Shown here in pieces: positions 33,198 through 46,400 of a stretch of DNA of 64,000 nucleotides; the first letter of the stretch is position 1, and each line of letters begins with the position of its first letter. A program made the position numbers and the translations under genes. Below the pieces are notes generated by a model. That model saw only the letters and a program-made list of their open reading frames with translations, did not search any database and had not been told where the DNA came from. This DNA is from Apostichopus japonicus. Taxonomy: Eukaryota > Echinodermata > Holothuroidea > Aspidochirotida > Stichopodidae. The stretch is taken from the NCBI RefSeq assembly GCF_037975245.1, contig NC_092566.1, positions 16,837,001 to 16,901,000 on the forward strand, given 5' to 3'.

Positions 33198-35526
33198 AAT
33201 ACGTTGAAGTAAATTCACATAAAGAATGGCAGACCAAGGGTTCAAAACTTTTTTTTTCAAAAACATTACAATATGCATTTAAAGCACATAAATGAAAAGT
33301 AATTAATGCGCACCGGTTTAATTTTCGCTAATGCGAGCGTGTCGGCGTGGGTCCCGGGACAAGCCATAGGGCACCTGTCGGAGGGAAAGAGGGGCGAAGT
33401 TTGCGGTCTTCATAATTTTCCAGAAGTTATCAGCTTTAACTCAGCATAATTTTGGAGGTAGACGTAAAAAAAGTTGTGTATCTTCCAGCTAAAGATTCAT
33501 CTTGGGCATGGCAAATTTGATTTGGGGTTGGGTTGGGGGTATCGAACATGGGGGAGGGGGTACGTTTCCTTTGTGCCTACCCCCATTGGCGACGCCACTG
33601 TATTAAAACGTCCTTGTCATGCTAATTGACATTATAATAGGTCTTAACCAAACCAGCTCTCTTGCGATCAACGTTTGCGTAAAATATATTGATCTTGAAG
33701 GTATATCCAATGATTTGAGTTGAGAAATTCGTTGCGATCTTTACAATATAAGAATCATCCCTGTAGTGGGCTTAAGTTGATTTCGTATTTCTGAATCTTG
33801 TTCACTTTAAAATTTTTGATCCAAAACAAAAATGTGCGTCATTCAGTATATGGTATAATTACAAACGTTCGGCAGACTCTCTCATTAGATATATGTTTTA
33901 AAGTAAAATTATTGTAGTATAGCCAATATCTCAAACCTCATATTCTTTTGGAGCGATAATCCGCCTTGCAGTTAAAAAAAATGTTCCAGTATACTACCTG
34001 TCACATGGCTCATGGGGAAAAGTGATTATTATTTGCAGTAATAAATTCAGAGCAAAAATATAATAATTTATATTGATCTTTGTTTTTGTGTTTTTGACGG
34101 CTTAACCTGCAGGATGGATGTCAATATATATGTTGCACGAGGGAAACCGATCGTCAGAGTTGTAACTATAAATATTGTGCTGTATGTATCGGGAAAACTT
34201 AACCGTGCCTGTTCGTGCTGCTTATCTTTTTCTTTAGTAAACACCAGTCATAACATTCGAACATTGTCCTTGAAAAAAAGGTTTATTGCAGCGGTCCGCA
34301 AACGTTTGGTCCAAAGACCCATGCATGAATGAGTCACGACCCACTAGATATTTCCTCCCCGCCCCACCCCCACATAATCGATGTTGGGAATGAACGAAAG
34401 CTAGTTAGTTTCAACACTTAATGTTTAAAAGAAATAACTTAAAACTATCTTCGTCGATATGAATAATATATCTATAGGAATGTATCTTAGTTCGATCAAT
34501 TACAGTCTTACTTTGAGGAAAAGCGTTCGCTAAAATTATTACCGACCATACGTTGCTTTAAAACAAAGCTGCAGAACGCCACTAGTTTAGAAGAGTGGCA
34601 ATGTTAGCAAATGTTACCAAATTTTGATGTAGTGGGTTTAGATTAGTTTGTATCTCGACCCAGTCTTTTTTGAAAAGTACTTTGTAAACTAGTGCAGGTT
34701 CCCTTTTAAGGAACATCCGGGTATTCAACACATAATCGCAAACGTATATTTGTTAAGCTGTTCAAGATGATTTCTTTTGACTGTTTCGGGTGATTGTTAT
34801 GGATTATCTCTTCAAATCAAAAGTCACGCGTACCACTGCCCCTCGTATTTCGTGAACCACTCCCCCCACCCCCAGATCCAAACCCCCGCCTCCACAAACC
34901 CGCCTGATACCCTGCAAACGCCACCATTAATATATTCTTTCACGGCAGCTCTTAAAGTATGAAAATAAAATGTTTTTACAACATTGAAATTCCTGGTGTC
35001 ATCTTAACACCCGGGTACTTGTATATTAGAAAGCTATATATTATGGTATACGGTATAATCGCGGTAGTAAGGGCAATGGGGCATTAATGTTAAATTGAGA
35101 GATAACGGTTATAACGTTCTCGCTGATTTTGCTCATTAGTTTAGTATTATATTCATCCATATACTATGTGACATGTGCTATAATCTTCTGTATACGTATA
35201 GTTGCCTAAATACCAATGAAATCGCCAAACTTTGTAACACTTTGTACACTTTGTACACTTTCAATGATTAACGTTTTGACAAACACATTAATGGATGATC
35301 TTATCTGAAGTACAGCTACTAATACAAACATATCGGTATGTAACACATGATTATAAGTATACCAATTGTTATGTGATACATATCAATGTTTGTATTACTA
35401 TCTATATAGTCCTATAGGATTATAGATAATGCCACTTTCCAAGCATGAATCATCACCCATTCTGATATCAAATTAGAACTAGTAATGGCGCGAAACATGT
35501 ATGTATATCTGTCTGTCCGTCCCAGA
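33198..35526. other. Intergenic between CLCA-A and CLCA-B (left part)
   Basis: CLCA-A 3' UTR, then AT-rich DNA. 'ttggcgacgccactg' at about 33587-33601 resembles a hAT right end; no left partner found. Short open frames here have no recognisable product. Confidence 0.4.
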
Positions 35527-35976
35527 TGATCCATCCATCCATCCATCCATCCATCCATCCATCCATCCATCCATCCATCCATCCATCCATCCATCCATCC
35601 ATCCATCCATCCATCCATCCATCCATCCATCCATCCATCCATCCATCCATCCATCCATCCATCCATCCATCCATCCATCCATCCATCCATCCATCCATCC
35701 ATCCATCCATCCATCCATCCATCCATCCATCCATCCATCCATCCATCCATCCATCCATCCATCCATCCATCCATCCATCCATCCATCCATCCATCCATCC
35801 ATCCATCCATCCATCCATCCATCCATCCATCCATCCATCCATCCATCCATCCATCCATCCATCCATCCATCCATCCATCCATCCATCCATCCATCCATCC
35901 ATCCATCCATCCATCCATCCATCCATCCATCCATCCATCCACCCACCCACCCATCCATCTATCTATCTATCTATAG
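35527..35976. repeat. (CCAT)n microsatellite, about 105 units
   Basis: Roughly 410 bp of essentially perfect CCAT tetranucleotide, ending in CCAC and then TATC units. It is open in several frames on both strands (HPSI.. and GWMD..), which are artefacts of the repeat. Confidence 0.98.
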
Positions 35977-36544
35977 ATCTATCGATATATATATTTATAG
36001 GTGAAAAGTCAGAGGGAAGCTCAGAATCTCCAAAAATTTACAGACACACGGCGCCATATCCGTATCCCTCCTCTGTCAGTTACACCATGGAGCTATATGG
36101 TTACACATAATTGCCATTAAGCAGGCAAGTAACGAATTTTCAACGCAGTGCACAGAGGTGTCAAAACAAAAGCGTTGAGATGAGGGATTTATCAGTAAGG
36201 GCGTCTCTCGACATGCCCCTTTCTGTCAACGCTTGTCATTGATAACATGGGGATTGTTATCGTTTAATTTTCAAGGGCAAATAACAAAAGAGAACAACCA
36301 GAAAGCCAACATGCTTAGAGTGATTCCTTACCATAGTAGAAACATTGGTCCAACATTTGATCGTGAAGTCACTGTGTTTACAATTAGGTACAAAATGTTC
36401 AACATCCATGGACATTGACTGACATTTTATTTTTGTCGACCCACGGACCAAATGAGTATGAGTTCAAAGATACTAACCATAGCAGATAACACTTTTGGTG
36501 TTTGTCATGTTGAAAGCTGGATTTTTTTTATAGAACTATTAACA

Positions 36545-36760
36545 TGATCGCTTGTTAGTGTAACCATATCTCAGAAGACAAATTGCAACAGTTTACAAGG
36601 TTTTCACAGTTTGACCTCTGGTGACCTCAAATTACCAGTGACCTACCTGGAAAGCAATAGGGACCGTGTACTTACCGAAGGCAATCTACATAGCAAGTTT
36701 GAAGTTCAACCAAATTTAACTTTTAGATTTATCGTGTTGACAAGCAGTTGTAACATACAC
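36545..36760 (-). repeat. Single copy of the 'ggtcaaa..gtgaaaac' repeat
   Basis: On the minus strand it reads 'gaggtcaaactgtgaaaac' then 'cttgtaaact', matching the units that occur in tandem at 53.0-54.9 kb. The family therefore also exists outside the large transposon. Confidence 0.6.
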
Positions 36761-36812
36761 ACATACATATACCTACACGCGCATACATACATACATACAT
36801 ACACACACTCAA
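36745..36812. repeat. (CATA)n/(CA)n microsatellite
   Basis: Short CATA/CACA tract directly after the dispersed repeat copy. Confidence 0.85.
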
Positions 36813-38228
36813 CACCATTGCATTATTCAGACTTCGGCAAGGTAGGCCTTTACAAATGGAAAGAGTATTTTTTTTCCCTTCCGAAAGGGCCACTTTTTTA
36901 TTTATGAAAAGGTGCACCTTTGAGGTTTTCGCAAAACTGGGGAGCACCCCAACCCTGTGACGTGAGCCCCACCTTATATTCTTTCTTAGAAGTTACGTAT
37001 ATATTATTGCACTTCTTAGATTCCCCTGAACAGTTTATCCTCATACCATCTCCCCCCTCCCACCTCTTGTGTAGTGCAAGGAACGGGGTTGTAGTAGGCC
37101 TGAGTGCCTATTCCACCTTTAAACTTGGAATAGGAATGGAACTTATGTTACACTCTGGCCACCCACTTCGGTTGCTCACTATGCATGTCATACCCCCCCC
37201 CCCCACTCCTCCCTTCCACCTTCCCACATCTGTCATACCCTCGCCACACCCTTTTCTCGCTACATCCCTCTCTTCCGGGCTCCCAGGCACCCCCTCATTC
37301 TGCAGGCATCTCTCCTTTCCTACAACCCCGTGCCATTCCACGCATTAACTCTTTACCTTGGTATCGCAAAACAACAGATCCCAAAGTTTCCATGGAAATG
37401 CATACAGAATTAAAAGCCAAATCAGCCAACGAATTTCGGACACTTTCTCCAACTTTGAGATATGTGAGTCCAAGGTATATCCAACCAGGGAGCCGCTTAT
37501 TCTAACTCCCTGATCAAACCCCTTCAGCATATTCTACTCTTCCTGATTTGTTCCGCAACTGGGAGAGGGTCATGATTCGCAAAAGATTGAGCATATGCAA
37601 AAAACATCGCCTGTTATTAGGAAAATATTAATTTGGGACAGGCGTCACAGGCCTATGACAACCATGTAAGTTTTACTCTGACTATAGGGTAAGAATTCCA
37701 TGCTACAAACGAGACATACAAACATATGTATATGTGTTTATAATGTATGATCGACTTTTCAGAACTATACTGGGTAAATAAACCTGCTTAATGCAATCCA
37801 TCTTGGATTGGGTGGAGTCCTTGCCCTTTGACCCTAATAGGGTCTCAAGTTCTGTACGCTCCTCCCTGCGTAAATCATTTGTTTGTATTAATATCCTTAC
37901 TTTATGTTGACAGAAATATCTAGCAACAAGACCTTTGGTCACCAGCGTGCACAGCTCTGTCGTCTGTTGTGTACTACTAACGTGCACCACCACCAATATC
38001 GGTGAAGTAATCCTGGGTTAAGGCTTATATCAAACCGTACAGTTGACTCGAGTGCACCACGGAGGATTGCCGTAGCGCTAATGCTAACAGGAAAGCCTAC
38101 AGATAGGAAGGTTTCTAACTGGTCATATTTAAATCCCAGGAAAGCTATGATTCCATGAGTGAAATGTCGTTTCTAAGTTATCACAGATTCGTGTTGGTGA
38201 CCGCGCATCTTTCTGTGCCAGTTTTTCT
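36813..38228. other. Intergenic upstream of CLCA-B
   Basis: C-rich low-complexity block at about 37190-37340. The last few hundred bases should hold the CLCA-B promoter and 5' UTR. No convincing TATA box seen. Confidence 0.4.
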
Positions 38229-40344
38229 ATGGCAATGGCAATAGAGTGCAGACGATCTACGCTCAAACAGCCTAACGTTTTAACTATACCTCTGTATCTC
38301 TGTTTAGTACTAATACTCACAGTTCTGTGCCCTACCACGGATTGTTTAGCTAAACCTTCATCAATACAACTCGTTGACAACGGATACGAAGGAATAGTGG
38401 TAGCTATACGGGATGACGTAGAGGAAAACGGGGAGCTCATCGAGGAAATCACGGTACGTATAGAAAACAGTATACTTACATTTTGCAGCTATACCGTTCA
38501 CTACAACAAGCACACCACCTCCAAGACATAGTGCTAACAATTCTTGTATCATTCCATGTAGGTCTGTAGAACTGAATGTAGAGTGCAAAATGCGTTCTCA
38601 CTTTGCCGTGTCGGTAGACAGCGGCCTTTAGGGCGACAGAGCACGATGGGGGGGGGGGGGGGCTCACAGGATGGGGGAGGGGGGTGCTTCTCCGCACCGT
38701 CTCTACCAGTGACCAATAAAGTCATTCGACTGGATCACACTTTATCATGTTGTATCATGCAAGGTAACGTTTGAATTGGATTGCAGATGGTTTTCGCGAT
38801 CATATGCATGTCGCCGACCAACGGTAGATCTCTAGAATAAAGTGTATAGGTCTACGTGCACGAAAACTAATTTAATTTTGGCCTATCAATTAAAGGTACC
38901 AATTTGAATTGTCCTATATCCAGCTCGCTCCGAGACAACATATTGTTTCAACATTATAATAACCACACCAATCAGCTATGAGACTTGGGGGTGGGGGGGG
39001 GGGGGTACGTACACGACGACTGTATCTTACGATACCTCCGTGGATGGTATTGTTCAAATAGGAGCACGTACACAAGCTGGTTAGTCGATTTGACCTATTT
39101 CATTTCCACGACTGAAATCCCCGCAGCACAATATTTTTGGGCGTTGTCAAATTGGTGTCATATTTATGCAGTTATGTATAATAAACATTCCGAAGACACT
39201 AACCCTTATACCTATAGTTTGAACTGGGTTTCAAGTTCTCGGATATATTATCGTGGGTCGTGGGTCGTATTAAGCTTAGAGCTATACATAATGGTGATAT
39301 CATAACTATTGAGGTTTTTGTCTTGTGTGCATAACGTAAAGTTTTGAAAGTAGGAAGTTTTTGAGATGAGAACAGGCTACAAACTGAACTATATAGCTAA
39401 ATGGCCGTTTGGCATTGCATCGACACGAATTTTTTTTTTGGCAAGATGTTAGGATATGTCCAATTGCTAACAACTAAATGTCCTATTAAATTGGTGCAGG
39501 GCTTGTTGGCATTTTAGAATAAATTCACGAATTTTTAAGGTAAGCATGCAACAGGCCTATCTGGAGAACGTGAAAGTTATAGTTTTTAAGTTAGTTAAGG
39601 AACCTGTGAAGTTCGAGAATGTAAAATACTCATGTTGTAACAAAATGTTCCTAACAAATTAATTAGGCCTTGCTTTGCTGGTAACTAACATAACATTTTT
39701 CACCAGAAAATCAAAATGTCTTTAAAATGCTTTAAGGATTTCATCCATTGTGAAATTATTTATATAATAATATATAACATATTAGCAAGTGACGAAGACT
39801 TGAGTTGTTTATAGCTCCATGGTTTATCTTATCGATTTAATACACCAACCACAAATTGAAAATAGCCTACATGTGTAAAACAAACTGCAGTAGTCATCTC
39901 GACGTGCGCAACATTGGCAATGCGCCATAGAAGGCAAATCCAGATCATGCATGGACCGCCTTTGGCAATTTTATTGAAAGTTGATACCGATATCCCGCTA
40001 AGACGTCGGTCTATTGGGAGATAATCAATATTTTTTACCTGCTTTAATGAGTCCAACACAGGCAAGAGACTGTTACCTGTTTTCCTTCAAAAAGTAACAA
40101 TGGGGAATGTTGGTAAGGGAGGGAAGGGGGGGGGGGTGTGGGGGGTTAGTTGTTAGAGCCAGATTTGCCTGGATTTCTGGACACCGTGAATGTATACCCT
40201 ATTGATTAGCTGCCTTCTCTTATGGTTTTTCACCGGAGTTGTCATTTTAAACCTCCCACCATTCAGAAGAACAGCCGAGAACGTTATCGTCAATGATACC
40301 CTTTAAACAAGCCATGTTTTTTCTATAATACATACATACATACA

Positions 40345-40416
<72 letters not shown>

Positions 40417-43400
40417 TATATAGATATATATATATATATATATACATATACAGGTCCACATATATATATATATTTATATATATAGCCTATATATATATAT
40501 ATATATATGGAAACAAAAGAAAAAAGAAACACGTGATCTAACTTCTGTTACTTTAGTTTTTCTCGAGAATCCATAATATTTGTAATTTTGGTATAATATG
40601 CCTTTTCTTGAATGCAACTGGAAAAGATATATACCGGTTACGAACACGTGTGTCAAGTGCATGTGATCTCACAATGGTACGAATATACTCGTTGGCTCCA
40701 CCCACATTTTATTATTTCGACATTAACCTTTATAGAAAGACGCTCGTTTTATGACATCCTTCATATCAACAAGACCACATGTTTTAATGGCAAATTGCCA
40801 ATGTAGGCTACTTCTGAGAAATCAAACAAACTTTAACTAACTTTCAATTTAACACCAATGAAAACAAATCCGCCCCCATCTCAAACATGATAGGCCTGTT
40901 TATGAAAAGGTCAGAATCTATAAAAGGTATTAATACACCCTAATATGGACACCCGCACTACCAGAGATTAAAAGCGCAGAGAGCAAGCTGTAAGAAATGA
41001 CTAAATAAGCTTGAATTTACGACAATGTTAATTGAAGCGATGTTTCATATGGCAGAGTTCGAGAACAGACATCGATAAATTTACTAAAATCAGAGTTTGC
41101 TCCATCGTACATGAGGAAGAGGCAAAATCTGATTTGAAACCATCATGTTTAATTGTTATAACGGGATATCACTCTATAGAGTATGTGGTCCGTGGGATAG
41201 ATAGCCCCACCCCTACATAATACCCCCCCCCCCAAACGGTCGACAATCGTGTACAAATGGAATATAGTGTATGGGATTTTGGGGTCTGTCCGGCGTTTGA
41301 TCCACCAATGTTTTGAAAAAAAAAATATCATACAATATCGGTTTATAAGCATTACCGAGATGCATCATTCTATATGTAAGTATATATACATTCGAAGATA
41401 TCAGTAAATATTGACAGCTGGATTTAATACATCGAAGGTTACAAGTCGTCCGAAAACACTCTTTTTCCCCCCCTAACTGTTGCTATAGGCCTATATATTT
41501 ACATATTTTCCCTCATTTGATTGTCAGTATATGCTATATTTTCACACATTGCGTAATAATGGCAACTTTTTTATTCCACCCAAAACAATATATTATATAA
41601 TTAAAGATGCGTTTCTCATTTGATATTGAGAAAAAGCATTAACCACATGTACGTTTTTTCTCTCCACAATACGTATAAACGAATAAGCAATTTATTCTTC
41701 AACAGTTAAATTTCAATAACTTTTTTTTTGTTTGACTTAAATTTTCAAACGTCATAAATTGGTTACATTTTCCACAATGAAGCTTTCATACAGCATAATT
41801 TAAATGTATATTAATTATATGAGAATTATTTCTTAGAGTACAGATCTATTACATCATACATGGGATTCACCGACTGGGGCGTCGGGCGGCACTGTTCAAA
41901 TATACCATATTTTCCCGGCTAGTCCATATTTTCTCGGGGACCAAAATTGACCCCGGGTCCTTGGGTATAACCCCTCCCCGTCTTAATCGCCAGGCCAGAA
42001 CGAACAGCAACACTAAACAGAGTTTCAAAACAGAATAAAAGCATTCTAAAAACCGTTGAACAACCAAAACTGAGTATATATGTTGCAATCAATCGAGAAA
42101 AAAAAATGTCAAATCTTCTGAAATGACTTTCTTTGCGATTTTCTCGCATTTGTCATCATTATTTATATATCATGACAATTAGTTTGCTTAGAAAGCCTTT
42201 TATTATTTTTTTTTGTGGGCGGGGGGGGGGGGTGGTTGTTGCTGAAACCGAGTTATAGTTGCGTACATACGTATATAGGCTACACAATATAGCGGTATGC
42301 CTACGTATAATGTGTCAGTTGAAACACATGCCCATCTTTCTACTAGACTTATAGTGAATCGAATATGTTTGATGTTTCAATATATTTTATAGTACCAAAG
42401 AGTTGCCGATGTACATCTGTTCACCGATAATACCTTGATTCTGCGCTCAAAACGTCAAATTTAAGGTAACCCTAAATCTCTGTTTTGAACTGAATAAGTA
42501 AAAGGGCACTTGGATAGCATTGTCATATAGTTACGATAGAATGCATTTCATCATTGCACATTGAACGTGTCGACGTTAACATCAACCGTCTGTGAATAAA
42601 CAAAATATTGAAAAAACAAAACCCGGAAATATTGAGGCATTCAATCGCCGTGAATTTAATTTCAGGCAAAATGAACGGATGGTATTCAAAAACTTGTTTA
42701 ATGAGCCAAATCTGATAAGCATTATTTTCCCACGAAAAATCCGCTCAGCTTGTGGCTTAATTGGAGTCAATGTAATTTACAGGTCGTCTGAACAAATGTT
42801 TGCAACAAATAATTCGCAAGATAAAGACAAAAAGTTAGGTTTAAATCCTTAATGAACTTTACACAAATTTCAATTAACTTCTTGCACGTCAAACTGTGTT
42901 TAATCCGTTGCTCAGTGACCATGGAATCTAGAGAAAAAAATTGTCCATTATTGACAGATAGTACGTGTGATGAATCTGCTATTGAATAATACGTACCAAA
43001 ATGCACTAAGTATACGTGTATGGAACGCGAAAAGGGAAAACTTATTTCGTCGTCTAAACTAAGTTTGTTGTTGTCTAAACTAAAGCTGTTGCTGTTTTAC
43101 CATGCTTTGGCTCAAACTCACGTTGATGTCTTAAATTCCGTTGTCTAAACTTACGTCTTTGTCTAAACTTACGTTAAATTTAGCAACGAAATAAGTTTGC
43201 CTTTTTCGCGTTCCATATACGTGGAGACTAAAACTCGTACGGCCAGACGGACGCGAAAAAATGACCCCAAAATTGCCAATTTATGATCTGTAATGTGTTT
43301 TTAATGTCACCTCCGTTTTAAAGGGTATCCGGTTTCCTACAGACGCCATCTTGAATTTTTGGGAAAATGATAACGTTTTATATGCATGATTCAACCAACT

Positions 43401-46400
43401 AATGATATTCAATATTCTTATATATGTTTGTTTGATGTTTAGTCCTTTTTAAGAGATTTATATGTTCTTATTTTTTGAAGAGTTCTTTGTAAACAACATG
43501 CATTTTCATGCTTTTGAAAACTGCACGTACCCGCGATTGCCTCTTTAAATAGAATCGGTCGCAGGATATCAGTGTATAAATATTGAAGCACCTCTGTCTT
43601 GAAAACGTTCCTGTTTATGAACATTGACGTTATGAATAACGTTTTATGAACTGTTATGGACTGTATATTTCAGTATATAGGACAATATTCCAATTATAAT
43701 GTTTGAATGCATAAACAACTTTTGGTCTTAAAATACATAACGGAATTGTTAGAGAAAAACCCCACAGGAAACCATATAAATCATGCGTTTATGCATGTAT
43801 AGGCTATTTAACTATCGTGCAGCGTGGCTCGTTTACAAAAGTATATATATGGTTTACACGCATAAATGGCGCTCAATTATAACACATCAAACAAGCATGT
43901 GCGTACTTTCCTGTGCTTCGTATTCTAACTAATGCAGTTTTCGTTTTTTGTTTTTTATCTACAGAGCATGTTTAGCGACGCATCTTCCTACTTGTATAAC
44001 GCCACAAGGCAACGTGCCTATTTTAAAAACGTCACAATACTAATACCTCAAACGTGGAACGCCAGTTGGGCTACGGCGTCCCCCGTAAACTACACCTACG
44101 ACGCCGCGGATATTATCGTTGTTCCTCTTGGACCAACTCTTTCAAACGCGTCTTCCTTGCCGCCGCCTCCACATTGCAAGCACTTCGAAGGATGCGGCAA
44201 ACAAGCTGCTTACATCCAGTTTACATCCGATTTTCTGACCAGAAATAACACCAAGCAATACTACGGAAACTTTGGTGAGTTGCATTTATACGCCTTTCAA
44301 TTTATATTTTTACATGTACCGTATTATGCACATTACGTTTACTCAGGCTACACCAGTAACCATGCATATTATATATATAAAAAAAATTAACAAAATTACA
44401 AAATATGTTTCATATGGCAACTAAGTGCGTTTTTGCATATCATGTGATTACGTCATGTTTTGAATCATACACATTCAATTCTTCCAAGTTTAAAGGTACA
44501 AATATGTATGCGTCACAGAACTGCGTAATATATTTAGTCTTTCTTATAAAAGGAATAACGTACAATAAATATATTATTTGATCCAATCAATGAAGCCATG
44601 AAGCTGGTAGTTGGACAAATTCAATTTTGTTCAATATTGGTCCTATACATTTTTTGTAAGCCTGACTTTGCTATAGTGCAATTAATTAGATAGTGGTCTT
44701 ATTATTAACATTTGAACGCAAATGCGTTCTTAATCATCCATCCGTAGTGGCAAAATTGAGAGACCTTATAATCACGAAGTGTAAGAAAAGTTTGTCCGGT
44801 ATAAGTAGCCTGCAGCACATGTTGCAATTTACCGTAGCCCCTAGCGCTAACTATAAATATTTCAATGGGATATTAATTACCTATTTGCATGGGCGTCAAC
44901 AGGTGGGGGACGGGGGGACATGTCCCCCCACGTTCAAAAGTGGAGGGGATATCATATCATTTGTCCCACCCACTTTTCAGAGTAGTTATTAAAAAAAATC
45001 ACATGCATATGCGCGATTTTCTATTTCAGGTCAAGAAATCTGGACTCCCTGGGCCCCTGCTACCTATCACTTGCACCGTCATTTATCTCCCATTCTCCCA
45101 ATATCCTAAATCTGCCCATTTAATTCGTTCGGGGGGGGGGGGGGGGGGAGACCATTCGAAAGTGTATTGAATCTTGCACACATGTTGTTTGTATGGGTTC
45201 CAAGGGATTAGGTAAGCCATACAGGTAGATGGTGATGAGTTACTATGTTCATATCACTACCTCCAGTCCCTTGGACTGGACGGACGAATAGGGGTGTAGG
45301 GGTTAAGTAATTTAGATCTTTATTGTTGAGTGCCGGCTAGGCGCTACACACGCTCTGCGCGCGGTGCCTTTTTCTGATTATTATTATTAAAGTACCTGGG
45401 CACATAACAACTGACGTCTCGCACCTACATGCATGTATTATATATACCACTCCACTCATCCCGGAGGTGACGGCGCCACCTTTTCAATATTTCGTTTGAG
45501 ATGGACGCTGTGTAATTCGTCTCCCTTGGTGTCAGAACGGCATCTTTCTACCAGTACTTTCTGTCGGAATTTAGTTTTGTGAGACAAAATTTCTCCTCAC
45601 AGATCTGGTTCTGATGTAACTAAAAACGACTCAGGAAGGCCGTCTCCTGCGATCTAGGGGGTCTTATGTACCCAAAATTTTCTGGTACGCTACGCGCCAA
45701 CCAATGGTGGCGCTCCGCTTAGATAGTATAGTGTCCCCCTCACTTTCTGAAACCTGCTGACGCCCATGCCTATTTGTGTAGGCATACGTGATGCAATTCA
45801 TGTTCATTTTATTTTCTTATCAATTTGATACATGTGTTTGTAATTTATATAACAATGAGCACGTGAAAATTGAAACATAAAGCAACACGTACGTGACAAA
45901 ATGTCGCCAGTACACTGTAAGAAATGTACGTAATTTTACAGGAGTTTTGCCGCGTGAAATAACAGTCGATCCTGTTTTTCTACGTTCTTACGGTATTTTA
46001 CCCTAAAAGTACAGTGCTCAGACGAACAATTACGTAAACATGGTAAAATAACATTATATAATGTTAATGTATCGTCATCCACTGTTATTTAACATTAGCG
46101 TATCGTTATTGTGTAATTTAACTGTAGTGTGTGTAAATGTACGACACCTTTCTTGTTAATTCACGATGTAGTAACTTCAATTGACATTTGAAGGACGTAA
46201 AATGACGCAGAAATTGTAAAGTAACAGGCATTTCATCATCTTCTGTTAATTAACAGGGAAATATCAGAATCTTGTAAGTTTACGGTTGCAATCTGTAATT
46301 CAACACTGTGTTTTACGGAAAAGTATAAACATTTCAAGCAAGTATAGGCCTGTATTATATACACTTGCAAGACGTATAGGCCTATGCTAATGCAAACATC

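Noticed and set aside
35412-36110. Long frames of HPSI and GWMD repeats (up to 194 codons)
   Set aside because: Produced by the CCAT tetranucleotide array on both strands; no start context, domain or splice evidence.
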